Source of the DNA: an uncultured Pseudomonas sp.
GTDB lineage: Bacteria; Pseudomonadota; Gammaproteobacteria; Pseudomonadales; Pseudomonadaceae
Direction: 5' to 3'
NCBI RefSeq assembly: GCF_913777995.1
Contig: NZ_CAJYVE010000021.1
Location: 1-59,925, forward strand
DNA length: 59,925 bases
The translations under genes were made by a program, and so were the position numbers. Below, piece after piece: positions 7,554 through 15,507 of the stretch (position 1 is its first letter; each line of letters begins with the position of its first letter). A model generated the notes under the pieces. It saw only the letters and a list, made by a program, of their open reading frames with translations, did no database searches and was not told where the DNA came from.

Positions 7554-10088
7554 ATGACCCTGACCGCCACCAAGCTGCACCGCTCTGCCCTGTCTATCCC
7601 CCAGACCAGCACCTTGTCGAGCCTGACCCTGGCCTGCCTGCTGGCCCCCGGCGCCTGGGCCGACACCCAGGATGACACCCGCCTGGAAACCGTGACGGTG
7701 ATCTCTACCGGCGTACGCGGCGCCCAGCGCACCGTGGCTGACAGCCCGACGCCCATCGACATTATCAACAGCGAACAACTGCTCAAGACCGGTCGCGCCG
7801 AGCTGTCGGAGGCCATCTCCAAGCTGCTGCCATCGTTCAACTTCGGCGCCAACACTTCGGGCTTCCAGTCCACCACCCGGCCCCTGACCAACCGAGGTCT
7901 GGGGCCGGCCTATACCCTGGTGCTGGTCAACGGCAAGCGCCGCCACAACGGCGCCATGCCCGCCGGCGGTAACATCGACACCAGTGGCGCCAACGCGGTG
8001 GACCTCGACCTGATTCCGATCAGCGCCGTGGAGCGCATCGAGGTGCTCAAGGACAGCGCAGCAGCGCAGTACGGCTCCGACGCCGTGGCCGGAGTGATCA
8101 ACGTGATTCTCAAATCGTCGGCCAGCGGCGGGCATCTGGAAACCAGCTACGGCCGCCTGGGCGACGGCCAGGGTGAGAACATCAAGTTTGCGGGCGACAA
8201 AGGCCTGTCGCTCGGCGACGGTGGCTTCCTGCATGTCTCGGCGGACGCGCGCAAGCGCAACCAGACGTTCGTCTACGACAAGGCCGACGCCAACTACCGG
8301 GGCTATGCCCCCGGCGACCCGCGCCAGGATAGCTGGGACCATCGCGCACTGAAGAACGGCGACCCCGACCTGGAAGCGTTCAACCTGGGCTACAACGCCG
8401 AACTGCCACTCACCGACAGCACCCGCGTGTATTCCTACGCCACCTATGGCGAACGCGACGCGACCATCTACAACAACAAGCGCCTGGCCTACAGCACCGC
8501 CTCGATTCCCGAGCTGTACCCGGACGGCTACGACCCGCTGAACAACATCAAGGACACCGACTGGCAGTGGCTGCTCGGCGGCAAGGGCGAATGGGGTGCC
8601 TGGAACTGGGACCTCTCGACCACCTACGGGCGCAACCGCAACCACCATTCCAGCGACCTGACCATCAACCCCACCTACGGGCCGGCCTCGCCCACCTCGT
8701 TCGGCGACCTGGCGACCCTGCAGTTCGACCAATGGGTCAACAACCTCGACGTCACCCGGCACTTCGACAGCCTGCCGCTGCTGCCCTTCGCGGTGCAGGT
8801 GTCCGCCGGCCTGGAGCACCGCTGGGAACGCTTCCAGACCTTCGCCGGCTCAGCCGACGCCTACAGCGTGGGCAGCTACACCTACCCGCAGCTGCTCGCC
8901 GATGGCAGCCGCAACCCGCTCTATGACCTGAGCGTGCGCAGCGGCTTGAACGGCGGGCCGAGCCGCGGCGCCCAGGCGGCGCTGGTAATTCGCCCAGAAG
9001 ACGAAGCCGACCTGGAGCGCAACAACTACGCCGCCTACCTGGACTTCGCCCTCAACCCCACCGAGCGCTGGTACATCGGCCTGGCCGGGCGCGTGGAGCA
9101 CTACGACGACATCCAGAAGAACACCTTCGCGCTCAAGCTCAACTCGCGCTACGAGCTGACCGACACCCTGGCCGTGCGCGGCACCCTGGGCACCGGTTTT
9201 CGCGCCCCGTCGTTGACCCAGCTGGGCTATTCGGTGGCCGACAACCGCACCGGGGTCAACGCCCAGGGCGTGGTGGTGCCGGCGCTGCGCTATACCGCCA
9301 CCCCCGGCAGCGCGCTGGCCAAGGCCTTCGGCGCCAGCGACCTGGACCCGGAAAAGACCCGCAACCTGGGGTTGGGCCTGACCTGGCAACCGGCGCGGCG
9401 CACCAGCGTGACCCTGGACGCCTACGTGGTGGACATCGATGACCGCATCCTGCTGTCGCAGAACATCTATGACACCGGCAACGGCGCGGTGAACGGCATT
9501 CTGCGCTCGCTGGGCGTGGCCGAAGGTTCCTGGGTGAGCTACTACACCAATGCCTTCGACACCCGCACCCGTGGCCTCGACCTGGTCTTCGACCACAGCA
9601 CCCCGCTGGGCGCGTTCGGCGACGTGCGCTGGAGCGCGGCGTTCAACTGGAACAAGACCACCATCGAAGGCAGCCGCAGCACCCCGGCCAACCTCGCCGC
9701 CTCCGGCATCGAGGTGATCGGCCACGCTGCCGAGGGCAACCTGGTGGCCGCCTCGCCAAAGACCAAATGGGTACTGGGCGCCAACTGGCGTATCGAGCGC
9801 TTCGCGGTCAACCTGCAGACCACCCGCTACGGCAAGGTCGAGACCTGGGCCGACGACGCCCGCGCCGACCGCAGCTTCGACGCCAAGTGGATCACCGACC
9901 TGGACATCGCCTACTCGATCACCGACAACCTCACCGCCAGCGTGGGTGGCACCAACATCTTCAACGTCTACCCCGACCGCAACGGCGTGGTCGCCAGCCC
10001 TTCCAACGGCGGCCAGGGCATCTACGGCAACCCACCGTTCAGCCCCAACGGCGGCTTCTGGTACACCAAGCTGGCGTATGACTTCTGA
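7554..10088 (+). CDS. TonB-dependent outer-membrane receptor
   Basis: An 844-residue receptor with an N-terminal export signal (LTLACLLAPGAWA, cleavage near residue 36). The plug domain contains TVISTGVRGAQRTVADSPTP and VERIEVLKDSAAAQYGSDAV; the barrel follows, with the TonB-receptor C-terminal motif in DLDIAYSITDNLTASVGGTN and a final FWYTKLAYDF. The plug type (SDAVAGVINVILK) is that of the broad receptor group that includes transporters for non-iron substrates, rather than the siderophore subgroup with RETPQSVSV. The ribosome-binding site before 7554 is weak, so the start could be slightly different. The upstream AT-rich inverted repeat suggests dedicated regulation. Ligand unknown. Confidence 0.92.
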   Translation: MTLTATKLHRSALSIPQTSTLSSLTLACLLAPGAWADTQDDTRLETVTVISTGVRGAQRTVADSPTPIDIINSEQLLKTGRAELSEAISKLLPSFNFGANTSGFQSTTRPLTNRGLGPAYTLVLVNGKRRHNGAMPAGGNIDTSGANAVDLDLIPISAVERIEVLKDSAAAQYGSDAVAGVINVILKSSASGGHLETSYGRLGDGQGENIKFAGDKGLSLGDGGFLHVSADARKRNQTFVYDKADANYRGYAPGDPRQDSWDHRALKNGDPDLEAFNLGYNAELPLTDSTRVYSYATYGERDATIYNNKRLAYSTASIPELYPDGYDPLNNIKDTDWQWLLGGKGEWGAWNWDLSTTYGRNRNHHSSDLTINPTYGPASPTSFGDLATLQFDQWVNNLDVTRHFDSLPLLPFAVQVSAGLEHRWERFQTFAGSADAYSVGSYTYPQLLADGSRNPLYDLSVRSGLNGGPSRGAQAALVIRPEDEADLERNNYAAYLDFALNPTERWYIGLAGRVEHYDDIQKNTFALKLNSRYELTDTLAVRGTLGTGFRAPSLTQLGYSVADNRTGVNAQGVVVPALRYTATPGSALAKAFGASDLDPEKTRNLGLGLTWQPARRTSVTLDAYVVDIDDRILLSQNIYDTGNGAVNGILRSLGVAEGSWVSYYTNAFDTRTRGLDLVFDHSTPLGAFGDVRWSAAFNWNKTTIEGSRSTPANLAASGIEVIGHAAEGNLVAASPKTKWVLGANWRIERFAVNLQTTRYGKVETWADDARADRSFDAKWITDLDIAYSITDNLTASVGGTNIFNVYPDRNGVVASPSNGGQGIYGNPPFSPNGGFWYTKLAYDF

Positions 10089-10113
10089 CGCTGGAGCGGG
10101 CTGACTGAAGGAC

Positions 10114-10743
10114 TCAGAGGCTGGTCGGCCCCGGCATCAGGTCATAGGGGTGCTGCCAGCCCGGCAGGCTCTGGATGCGTGCCTTCCAGGCCTGGATATG
10201 CGGGAAGTCGTGCATGTCCAGGCCGGTGTCTTCGGGCATGAACACGTAGCCGGCCAGCGACAGGTCAGCGATGGTCAGGCGCTCGCCGACCAGGAACGGC
10301 GTCTTGGCCAGGTGGGCATCGACGATCTGGTAGGCCGCCCGCGCACGCTCGCGCAGGAAGCGCGTCACGTCGGTCTCGCCGCTTTTCTGGATGCCGTACA
10401 TGAACCGCAAGGTGGCGTAGTAGCTGGTGAACTTGTGGTTGTCGAACAGCATCCAGCGCCAGATTTCCTGATTTTCCTCGGGCGTCTGCGCGCCGAACTG
10501 GCCGGTGACTTCGGCCAGGTAATCGAGGATCAGCGCGGACTGGCTCAGGCGCTGGCCACGGTGTTCCAGCACCGGTACTTCGCCCTGTTCGTTGACCGTG
10601 TCGCGCCAGGCCTGGGTCTTGGTCTCGCCATTGAGAAAGTCGACGAACACCGCTTCCCAGGGCTTCTGAGCCAAGGTCAGGAACAGCGCGACCTTGTAGG
10701 CGTTGCCGGAGAGTGCGAAGCAGTGCAGCTTGAATTCGGACAT
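10114..10743 (-). CDS. Glutathione S-transferase family protein
   Basis: A 209-residue cytosolic GST read from MSEFKLHCFALSGNAYKV, with AGGGGC before the ATG. The N-terminal thioredoxin-fold domain has the GSH-binding pattern EQGEVPVLEHRGQRLSQS followed by ILDYLAEV (conserved VP cis-proline and the Q/S pair), and the all-helical C-terminal domain contains the N-capping motif LTIADLSLAGYVFM. The likely activating residue is Ser14 in the ALSGN loop. It converges with the TonB receptor 25 bases away. Substrate is unknown; glutathione conjugation or a maleylacetoacetate-isomerase-like role are both possible. Confidence 0.9.
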   Translation of the reverse strand: MSEFKLHCFALSGNAYKVALFLTLAQKPWEAVFVDFLNGETKTQAWRDTVNEQGEVPVLEHRGQRLSQSALILDYLAEVTGQFGAQTPEENQEIWRWMLFDNHKFTSYYATLRFMYGIQKSGETDVTRFLRERARAAYQIVDAHLAKTPFLVGERLTIADLSLAGYVFMPEDTGLDMHDFPHIQAWKARIQSLPGWQHPYDLMPGPTSL

Positions 10744-10810
10744 ATCGGCCCCTGAGCCTGGCATTGAAAACCTGGGACAGTAGCACGGCGAGATGACGAT
10801 GGACTAGCAA

Positions 10811-10910
10811 GCCCAATACTGGTCAGACCGTGGAGCTTGCTCGCGAAGGCGGCGTCAACGTCACAGCCGATTCAGCGACTTTGCCAGTTTTTCGCGAGCA
10901 AGCCCGGACC
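10811..10910. repeat. Paired REP element with flanking CCAATACTGGTCAG motif
   Basis: CCCAATACTGGTCAGACC (10812-10829) is followed by GGAGCTTGCTCGCGAAGGC and, 40 bases later, the inverted copy TTCGCGAGCAAGCCC (10891-10905). The linker (GTCAACGTCACAGCC and the bases after it, to GACTTTGCCAG) is recognisably the reverse complement of the linker in the repeat at 35474-35558. This is a BIME-like pair of REP units. Confidence 0.75.
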
Positions 10911-10942
10911 TGCGGGCTTGCCCGGCCATTCAGCCGGAGCGC

Positions 10943-11194
10943 CTATAGACGCGCGCCGGGCCATTGGTCGATGAGCTGGCCGATCACGCTCTGGGCCAGG
11001 CCGATCAGGTGCGAGGTGGCCATGGCCAGGTCGCGAGGCTGACCATGCAGGCCGTCGCCGCACTCGAAGGCTGTAGCGCTGGCGCAACGCAGCAGATCCC
11101 AGGCCTGACTGAGCTGCTCTTCGACATTGAGGGGTGGTGGACTGGGGCTGGACTGAGTGGCGGGGACCGGTGGGTCGGGGACGATCTTTTTCAT
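10943..11194 (-). CDS. Small conserved Pseudomonas protein, DUF6124-like
   Basis: An 83-residue protein beginning MKKIVPDPPVPATQ, preceded by GAAGGAAG at good spacing. The pattern of a short MKKI-PDPP N-terminus, a proline-rich linker and an amphipathic helical C-terminal half (EEQLSQAWDLLRCASATAF, then DLAMATSHLIGLAQSVIGQ) is that of small proteins present in many copies per Pseudomonas genome, annotated as DUF6124 or DUF3077-type. Function unknown. A 17-bp inverted repeat lies just upstream and may regulate it. Confidence 0.7.
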   Translation of the reverse strand: MKKIVPDPPVPATQSSPSPPPLNVEEQLSQAWDLLRCASATAFECGDGLHGQPRDLAMATSHLIGLAQSVIGQLIDQWPGARL

Positions 11195-11253
11195 GGCAAC
11201 TTCCTTCTCGTTTCACAGGAATTGCCAGCCATGCCGCGGCCAAGCGGACAAGG

Positions 11254-11329
11254 TGGCAACGGTACAAGGGTTGGCCGACCGGAGAGAAGGCATCCGGCAC
11301 ACCCGAAGGTGTCCCTTGTACAGTTGCCA
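11254..11329. promoter_or_regulatory. Spaced 17-bp inverted repeat upstream of the DUF6124-like gene
   Basis: TGGCAACGGTACAAGGG (11254-11270) and CCCTTGTACAGTTGCCA (11313-11329) are reverse complements at 16 of 17 positions, 42 bases apart. Between them ACACC-CGAA-GGTGT (11299-11312) forms a small hairpin. The element lies 60-135 bases upstream of the gene starting at 11194. It may be a pair of operator half-regions or a structured leader. The remaining gap 11330-11537 holds no gene that I can support. Confidence 0.5.
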
Positions 11330-11537
11330 TGACGCACGCGCGAACGAATCTCGTCCACGACGACAAGCGACTGCATCCTTTCTCTGACTGGGCGGCCAAG
11401 CCCTGCCGCTGTTTCCAGCGACGGCAGGCAGCCTAGAGAGCGAATCGGGCAGGCGCAAGCGGCCGGGATTTTCTAGGAAATTTCACTCAAGGAAAAGGGA
11501 GGCGTCTTGCAATCAGGCCACGGTCTCGGTGATCAGA

Positions 11538-11828
11538 TCAATCCAGAAGCCGCCCTCTCGGCCCCTTCAGGACGGAACGCTGTAAACCCAGTTTGCAACC
11601 AGCACGATGAATGCGATCAATCAAACCGAATGCTTCGGCAGCGGCGTACTTGCACGCAGACTGGGCATCCCGATAGAACGCATTCGAATGAATGGAACTT
11701 GCAGAAACCGGCGCTCCTGATCGGGCTACCAGCAATTCACACAACACGCCATGCGGATGTTGAGTCAGACAAACTTCTACAACATGATCGCGGTAGTTAA
11801 AACTATACGCCCAGGGCTGAATTTTCAT
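11538..11828 (-). CDS. Hypothetical protein, 96 residues
   Basis: Starts MKIQPWAYSFNYRDHVVEV after an excellent AGGAGGAATTC ribosome-binding site, which is the main support. The predicted protein has an N-terminal beta-rich part (VVEVCLTQHPHGVLCELLVA) and a helical middle (DAQSACKYAAAEAFGLIDRI), with three cysteines. No signal peptide or membrane segment. I do not recognise the family. It lies alone between the DUF6124-like gene and the KGG-repeat stress gene on the same strand. Confidence 0.6.
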   Translation of the reverse strand: MKIQPWAYSFNYRDHVVEVCLTQHPHGVLCELLVARSGAPVSASSIHSNAFYRDAQSACKYAAAEAFGLIDRIHRAGCKLGLQRSVLKGPRGRLLD

Positions 11829-12077
11829 CGCCAGAATTCCTCCTACAACAACAGACGCGCCACTTCATCGACATCTACAAGTTTCATCTCAGCCGAACTG
11901 TGTAAATGAATAAAAGCCTATAGGTAGCGAATCCCAGCCCAACTGATATAGCCCAAGAGAACACAAAGCGGACACCTGCGGCATCTGATATTGATGCCAA
12001 TTCATTCGAGGGGGATGGGAGGACTGCTAACACCCCCATCTGATGGTCACGCAACAGCCTTTCGGGAAAGCTGCGCG

Positions 12078-12347
12078 TTATTTGTCATCGCTGCCACGAC
12101 CTCCGCCATGGCTGTGCTGCCCGCCGACGCGACCCGCCTCGGAAGCCTTTTCCCGATCATTGGCGAAATTACCCCCGGAATTCTGCCCGCCCTTGCGGCC
12201 GGCCTCAGCCGCCCGCTCAGGATCATTGGCGAAGTTGCCGCCAGAATTCTGCCCGCCTTTCTTTCCGGCTTCTGAGGCTTTTTCCCGGTCATTGGCGAAG
12301 TTTCCAGCATTGCCTTGATTTTCACGATCATCTTGATTGCGAGCCAT
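12078..12347 (-). CDS. KGG-repeat stress-induced protein (YciG-like)
   Basis: An 89-residue, glycine- and asparagine-rich hydrophilic protein made of three near-identical units of about 22 residues, each of the form NFANDREKASEAGKKGGQNS. This is the KGG (stress-induced acidophilic) repeat of E. coli YciG-type proteins, intrinsically disordered and usually sigma-S dependent. GAGGAATAC precedes the ATG. In E. coli yciG lies beside yciF, and a YciF-like gene lies 730 bases away here on the other strand, so the pairing is conserved in content if not in orientation. The repeats are also visible as a DNA tandem repeat. Confidence 0.88.
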   Translation of the reverse strand: MARNQDDRENQGNAGNFANDREKASEAGKKGGQNSGGNFANDPERAAEAGRKGGQNSGGNFANDREKASEAGRVGGQHSHGGGRGSDDK

Positions 12348-13078
12348 GATGTATTCCTCGTTACGATCACACAGGACATTCTGTGTTCAGCTGTGACACA
12401 GCTTCCGAACAAGTACTTCAAATAAATGGCCCGCGTCGGACCAGCGGTATCACGAAGCATGTTAATAGCCAATTCACACCCAATAGCCATCTCGCGCATT
12501 GGCTATGGTTATTATCTTGCCTGTAACTCTCACCTTACACCGCTTATCTGCAAACCCCATGTATCAACTAACCATTGTTGCCTTCACGAAACTAACCTCC
12601 CGCATTGCTTAACGCACAGGTGGTTTATGTCTTCCATGGGGCTTTGCGGTTCAGCCTCCACCAGGTTCTCTCCAGATACAGCGGCGAACCGAATATTCAG
12701 AAACGTCATTCTGTTCAGCATCGAGTATCACGAGCATCTGAACTTGCACGCGCACAACGTCTGAACACCCCAATCTGCATGTGCGCGGCGGCACGAGCCC
12801 GCCTCGTCATGCCTCGGGCGCCCTGCCAACAACCACCCATCATCGACGCAACGCTCGCCTTCAAGCGCCGCTTGAAGATGTCCATTTATTAGAAATTTAA
12901 AGACGTTCGATGATTTTAAACCCCCAATCGCCACAAAATCAGATAGCCATGAGCCATGAGACCGCTCATCGCAGATTCTCGCAAATAGAACGAACGGGGC
13001 CCCACTCAACCTGTTTAACCTTTGTGTAGGGCGTATCACGCTCTGCCCAATCTTCGCGACAGCATCGAGGAATACAGC
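12348..13078. other. 730-base intergenic region, no gene supported
   Basis: Several short open frames exist here (for instance within 12426-12892 on the plus strand and 12728-13039 on the minus strand), but none has a convincing ribosome-binding site or family resemblance. The base composition is less GC-rich than in the neighbouring genes. ATTGGCTA near 12500 is the reverse complement of TAGCCAAT near 12465. The region must contain the divergent promoters of the KGG and YciF-like genes, probably sigma-S type, but I could not fix a -10 element. Confidence 0.5.
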
Positions 13079-13594
13079 ATGGCCAAATCAGCACGCACCA
13101 CCGTCGACGATCTGTTCATTCACGAGCTTTCAGACGTCTACAGCGCGGAAAAGCAGATCACCAAAGCCTTGCCAAGACTGGCACGCGCCGCCACCAACCC
13201 GCTGCTCAAGGAAGCGTTCGAAGCGCACCTGGAAGAAACCCAGGGGCAGATCGAGCGCATCGACCAACTGGTCGAGAACGCCGGGCTGAAGCTCAAGCGC
13301 ATGAAGTGTGCGGCCATGGAGGGCCTGGTGGAGGAAAGCAAGGAACTGCTCGACGAAATCGAAAAAGGCGAAGTACTGGACGCTGCCTTGATCGGCGCGG
13401 CGCAAAAGGTCGAGCACTACGAAATTGCCAGTTACGGCACCTTGATCGCCATGGCCAATCAACTGGGCATGAAAGACGCGACCAAGTTGCTCAAGGAAAC
13501 CCTCGCCGAAGAAAAAGGCGCTGACGAGAAGTTGACCGCAATCGCCGAGCAAGGCGGCAACCAGGCCGCCACCCTGGCGAACCAGGAAAAATAA
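13079..13594 (+). CDS. YciF-like ferritin-fold protein (DUF892)
   Basis: A 171-residue protein starting MAKSARTTVDDLFIHELSDV with GAGGAATAC upstream of the ATG. DDLFIHELSDVYSAEKQITKAL, the central EETQGQIERIDQLV and KVEHYEIASYGTL are the helices of the YciF/DUF892 ferritin-like four-helix bundle; the Glu and His residues of E-L and VEHYE are placed as in dinuclear metal proteins. It is 17 bases upstream of the manganese catalase and very likely cotranscribed with it. Role: general stress protein, possibly oxidative, by family and neighbours. Confidence 0.9.
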   Translation: MAKSARTTVDDLFIHELSDVYSAEKQITKALPRLARAATNPLLKEAFEAHLEETQGQIERIDQLVENAGLKLKRMKCAAMEGLVEESKELLDEIEKGEVLDAALIGAAQKVEHYEIASYGTLIAMANQLGMKDATKLLKETLAEEKGADEKLTAIAEQGGNQAATLANQEK

Positions 13595-13611
13595 CGATGA
13601 CGAGGTAGATC

Positions 13612-14502
13612 ATGTTTATCCATAACAAGCGTCTGCAATACACCGTTCGCGTGGCCAACCCCAACCCTGGCCTGGCCAACCTGCTGCTGGAGCAATTCGG
13701 CGGCCCACAGGGCGAGCTGGCCGCCGCCGCCCGCTATTTCACCCAAGGCCTGAGCGAAGAAGATGCCGGGCGCAAAGACCTGCTGCTGGACATCGCCACC
13801 GAAGAGCTGAGCCACTTGGAGGTGATCGGCTCGATCATCGTCATGCTCAACCGCGGCGCCAAAGGCCGCATGGCCGAAGGCGTCGAGCAGGAAGGCGAGC
13901 TGTATCGCTCACTCACCGGCGCAGGCAATGACTCGCACGTGACCAGCCTGCTGTATGGCGGTGGCGCGCCACTGGTCAACTCGGCAGGCGTGCCCTGGAC
14001 CGCCGCCTATGTCGACACCATCGGCGAGCCGACGGCGGATTTTCGTTCCAACATCGCCGCCGAAGCGCGGGCCAAGATCGTCTACGAACGCCTGATGAAC
14101 GTGACCGACGACCCCGGTATCAAGGACGCCCTGGGTTTTCTCATGACCCGGGAAATCGCCCACCAGCTGTCTTTCGAGAAAGCGCTGCATGCCATTCAGC
14201 CCAATTTCCCGCAAGGCAAGTTGCCGGGTGACCCGCAGTTCACCCGCAAGTACTTCAACCTCTCCCAGGGCGAACCCAGCGTGCGTGGGCCATGGAACGG
14301 CGACGAGTTCGAGTACGTCGAGGATCCGCAGCCAGCCGTGGATGGCGGCGACGGCCTGGCGAGCGTCACGCTGTCGGCCGAAGAGGAAACCACACTGGCC
14401 AACATGAAGCGGCGCACCGAATCAGACCCTGACAGCATGCCCATCACCGGCGCAGAAATGGGCTCGGGCCTGGCCCAGGGCAAAGCCGCGGAACAACCTT
14501 GA
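13612..14502 (+). CDS. Manganese catalase
   Basis: A 296-residue dinuclear manganese catalase that disproportionates hydrogen peroxide without haem. Compared with the characterised Lactobacillus enzyme, the five metal ligands are all present: E35 (QGELAAAARYF), E65 and H68 (EELSH), E151 (NIAAEARAK) and H184 (TREIAHQ). The C-terminal tail is extended and polar (SVTLSAEEETTLANMKRRT). A GATGACGAGGT region precedes the ATG. It sits between the YciF-like gene and a 55-codon gene, forming a three-gene stress operon that ends at the terminator at 14711. Confidence 0.95.
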   Translation: MFIHNKRLQYTVRVANPNPGLANLLLEQFGGPQGELAAAARYFTQGLSEEDAGRKDLLLDIATEELSHLEVIGSIIVMLNRGAKGRMAEGVEQEGELYRSLTGAGNDSHVTSLLYGGGAPLVNSAGVPWTAAYVDTIGEPTADFRSNIAAEARAKIVYERLMNVTDDPGIKDALGFLMTREIAHQLSFEKALHAIQPNFPQGKLPGDPQFTRKYFNLSQGEPSVRGPWNGDEFEYVEDPQPAVDGGDGLASVTLSAEEETTLANMKRRTESDPDSMPITGAEMGSGLAQGKAAEQP

Positions 14503-14516
14503 TGAGGAGCGTCGAC

Positions 14517-14684
14517 ATGCAGACCCTACCCCACGAAACCGAGCTGGGCGCGCAACTGATACAGCGCTTCGGCGAGTCGTTCAACCATTACAGCGCCGAA
14601 GCCCATGGCTTGAGGTCGGCCTTCAAGGCCCGCCAGATGGTCAAGGCATTCAGCGCGATGAAGCCCAAGCTTCGACGAGCATGA
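14517..14684 (+). CDS. Small hypothetical protein downstream of manganese catalase
   Basis: A 55-residue basic protein starting MQTLPHETELGAQLIQRFGE, preceded by a clear GAGGAGC 8 bases upstream of the ATG at 14517. The same frame also opens at 14499, overlapping the catalase stop, but without such a site. Likely helical (LRSAFKARQMVKAFSAMKPK). No recognised family. Position before the terminator makes it the last gene of the catalase operon. Confidence 0.6.
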   Translation: MQTLPHETELGAQLIQRFGESFNHYSAEAHGLRSAFKARQMVKAFSAMKPKLRRA

Positions 14685-14710
14685 CCCGCTACTGAAACGC
14701 GCAAGACATT

Positions 14711-14734
14711 GCCCGCAGCAATGCGGGCTTTTTT
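14711..14734 (+). terminator. Rho-independent terminator of the catalase operon
   Basis: GCCCGCA (14711-14717), GCAA loop, TGCGGGC (14722-14728), then six T residues. A textbook terminator 27 bases after the stop of the small gene. Confidence 0.92.
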
Positions 14735-14830
14735 AACGCCATGCATTGGACGCCCATCTGTCACGTTGGCTGAACTTCCCTTAACGGGCCTTTCCATTGA
14801 ACGACCACTTGACGACCGTCAGGAGCCATC

Positions 14831-15406
14831 GTGTCCACTTCATTACCGGCGAAAGACAGAATCACCTTGTTCGAGCTGTTACTGGAACAGTTTCGCGGGA
14901 TGGAAGGCGAACTGCCGTCCGCGACCGCCTACCTCGTCAACGCCGCGATGGATCGACAAGCTGAACGCAGAAGGACCATTACCCAGATCGCAAGGGAGAA
15001 AATCGAGAATGCCGAAATCCTGGCCGCCATCCTCGTGCACCTGGCCAGGAGGCGCCGCGGGCGCTTCTCGCGCAACCCGCCGCCAGACGAACTCCACCAG
15101 TTGCTGCACAGCCGCAGCATCAAGACCGACTGCTTCGAGATCGCCAAAGCCTTCGCCCGCCGGGTCGAGGCAATCGAAGCGGGCCAACAGGCGCTGTACC
15201 CCTTCCCTCGTGACCCACACCACTACCTGAAGCGCTACATCGAACTGGAAGACCGCCAGATCGACGTGTACTCGCAATTGATCTACCTGGCGAAAAGCCG
15301 CTCCATCGTCGACGCGCTGCAAGAGGCGCAGCGCAGGCAGCAGGTTCATCGCGAGCAGATTGCTGAATTGCTGCAGCGGGTGACTGACGATGAGGGGTTT
15401 TCGTGA
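14831..15406 (+). CDS. Manganese-catalase-like protein with incomplete metal site
   Basis: A 191-residue protein starting with GTG (AGGAG at 14821-14825). Its order of motifs follows the manganese catalase 0.3 kb upstream: LLLEQFRGMEGELPSATAY against LLLEQFGGPQGELAAAARY, IAREKIENAEILAAI against IATEELSHLEVIGSI, then LEDRQIDVYSQL and RRQQVHREQI against AEARAKIVYERL and MTREIAHQLS. Three ligand positions are kept (E27, E140, H173) but E65 and H68 of the catalase are replaced by K57 and N60, so a normal di-manganese centre cannot form. It also lacks the C-terminal third. It may be a structural partner or a mono-metal ferritin-like protein. The gene has its own start signals after the terminator; the IS66 element inserts 56 bases beyond its stop. 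Confidence 0.75.
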   Translation: MSTSLPAKDRITLFELLLEQFRGMEGELPSATAYLVNAAMDRQAERRRTITQIAREKIENAEILAAILVHLARRRRGRFSRNPPPDELHQLLHSRSIKTDCFEIAKAFARRVEAIEAGQQALYPFPRDPHHYLKRYIELEDRQIDVYSQLIYLAKSRSIVDALQEAQRRQQVHREQIAELLQRVTDDEGFS

Positions 15407-15507
15407 CGGGTGGGTGGTTGTTTGGTTGGTCTAGGCTGGCTGCGGTGCAAGTCAGTTTGGGGGTATGCGATCCACAAAACCCACCTGCCCAACAATGGGC
15501 TAACGGT

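Noticed and set aside
12605-13039. Short open frames of 95 and 103 codons between the KGG and YciF-like genes
   Set aside because: No ribosome-binding site, no family resemblance, and they overlap each other on opposite strands.
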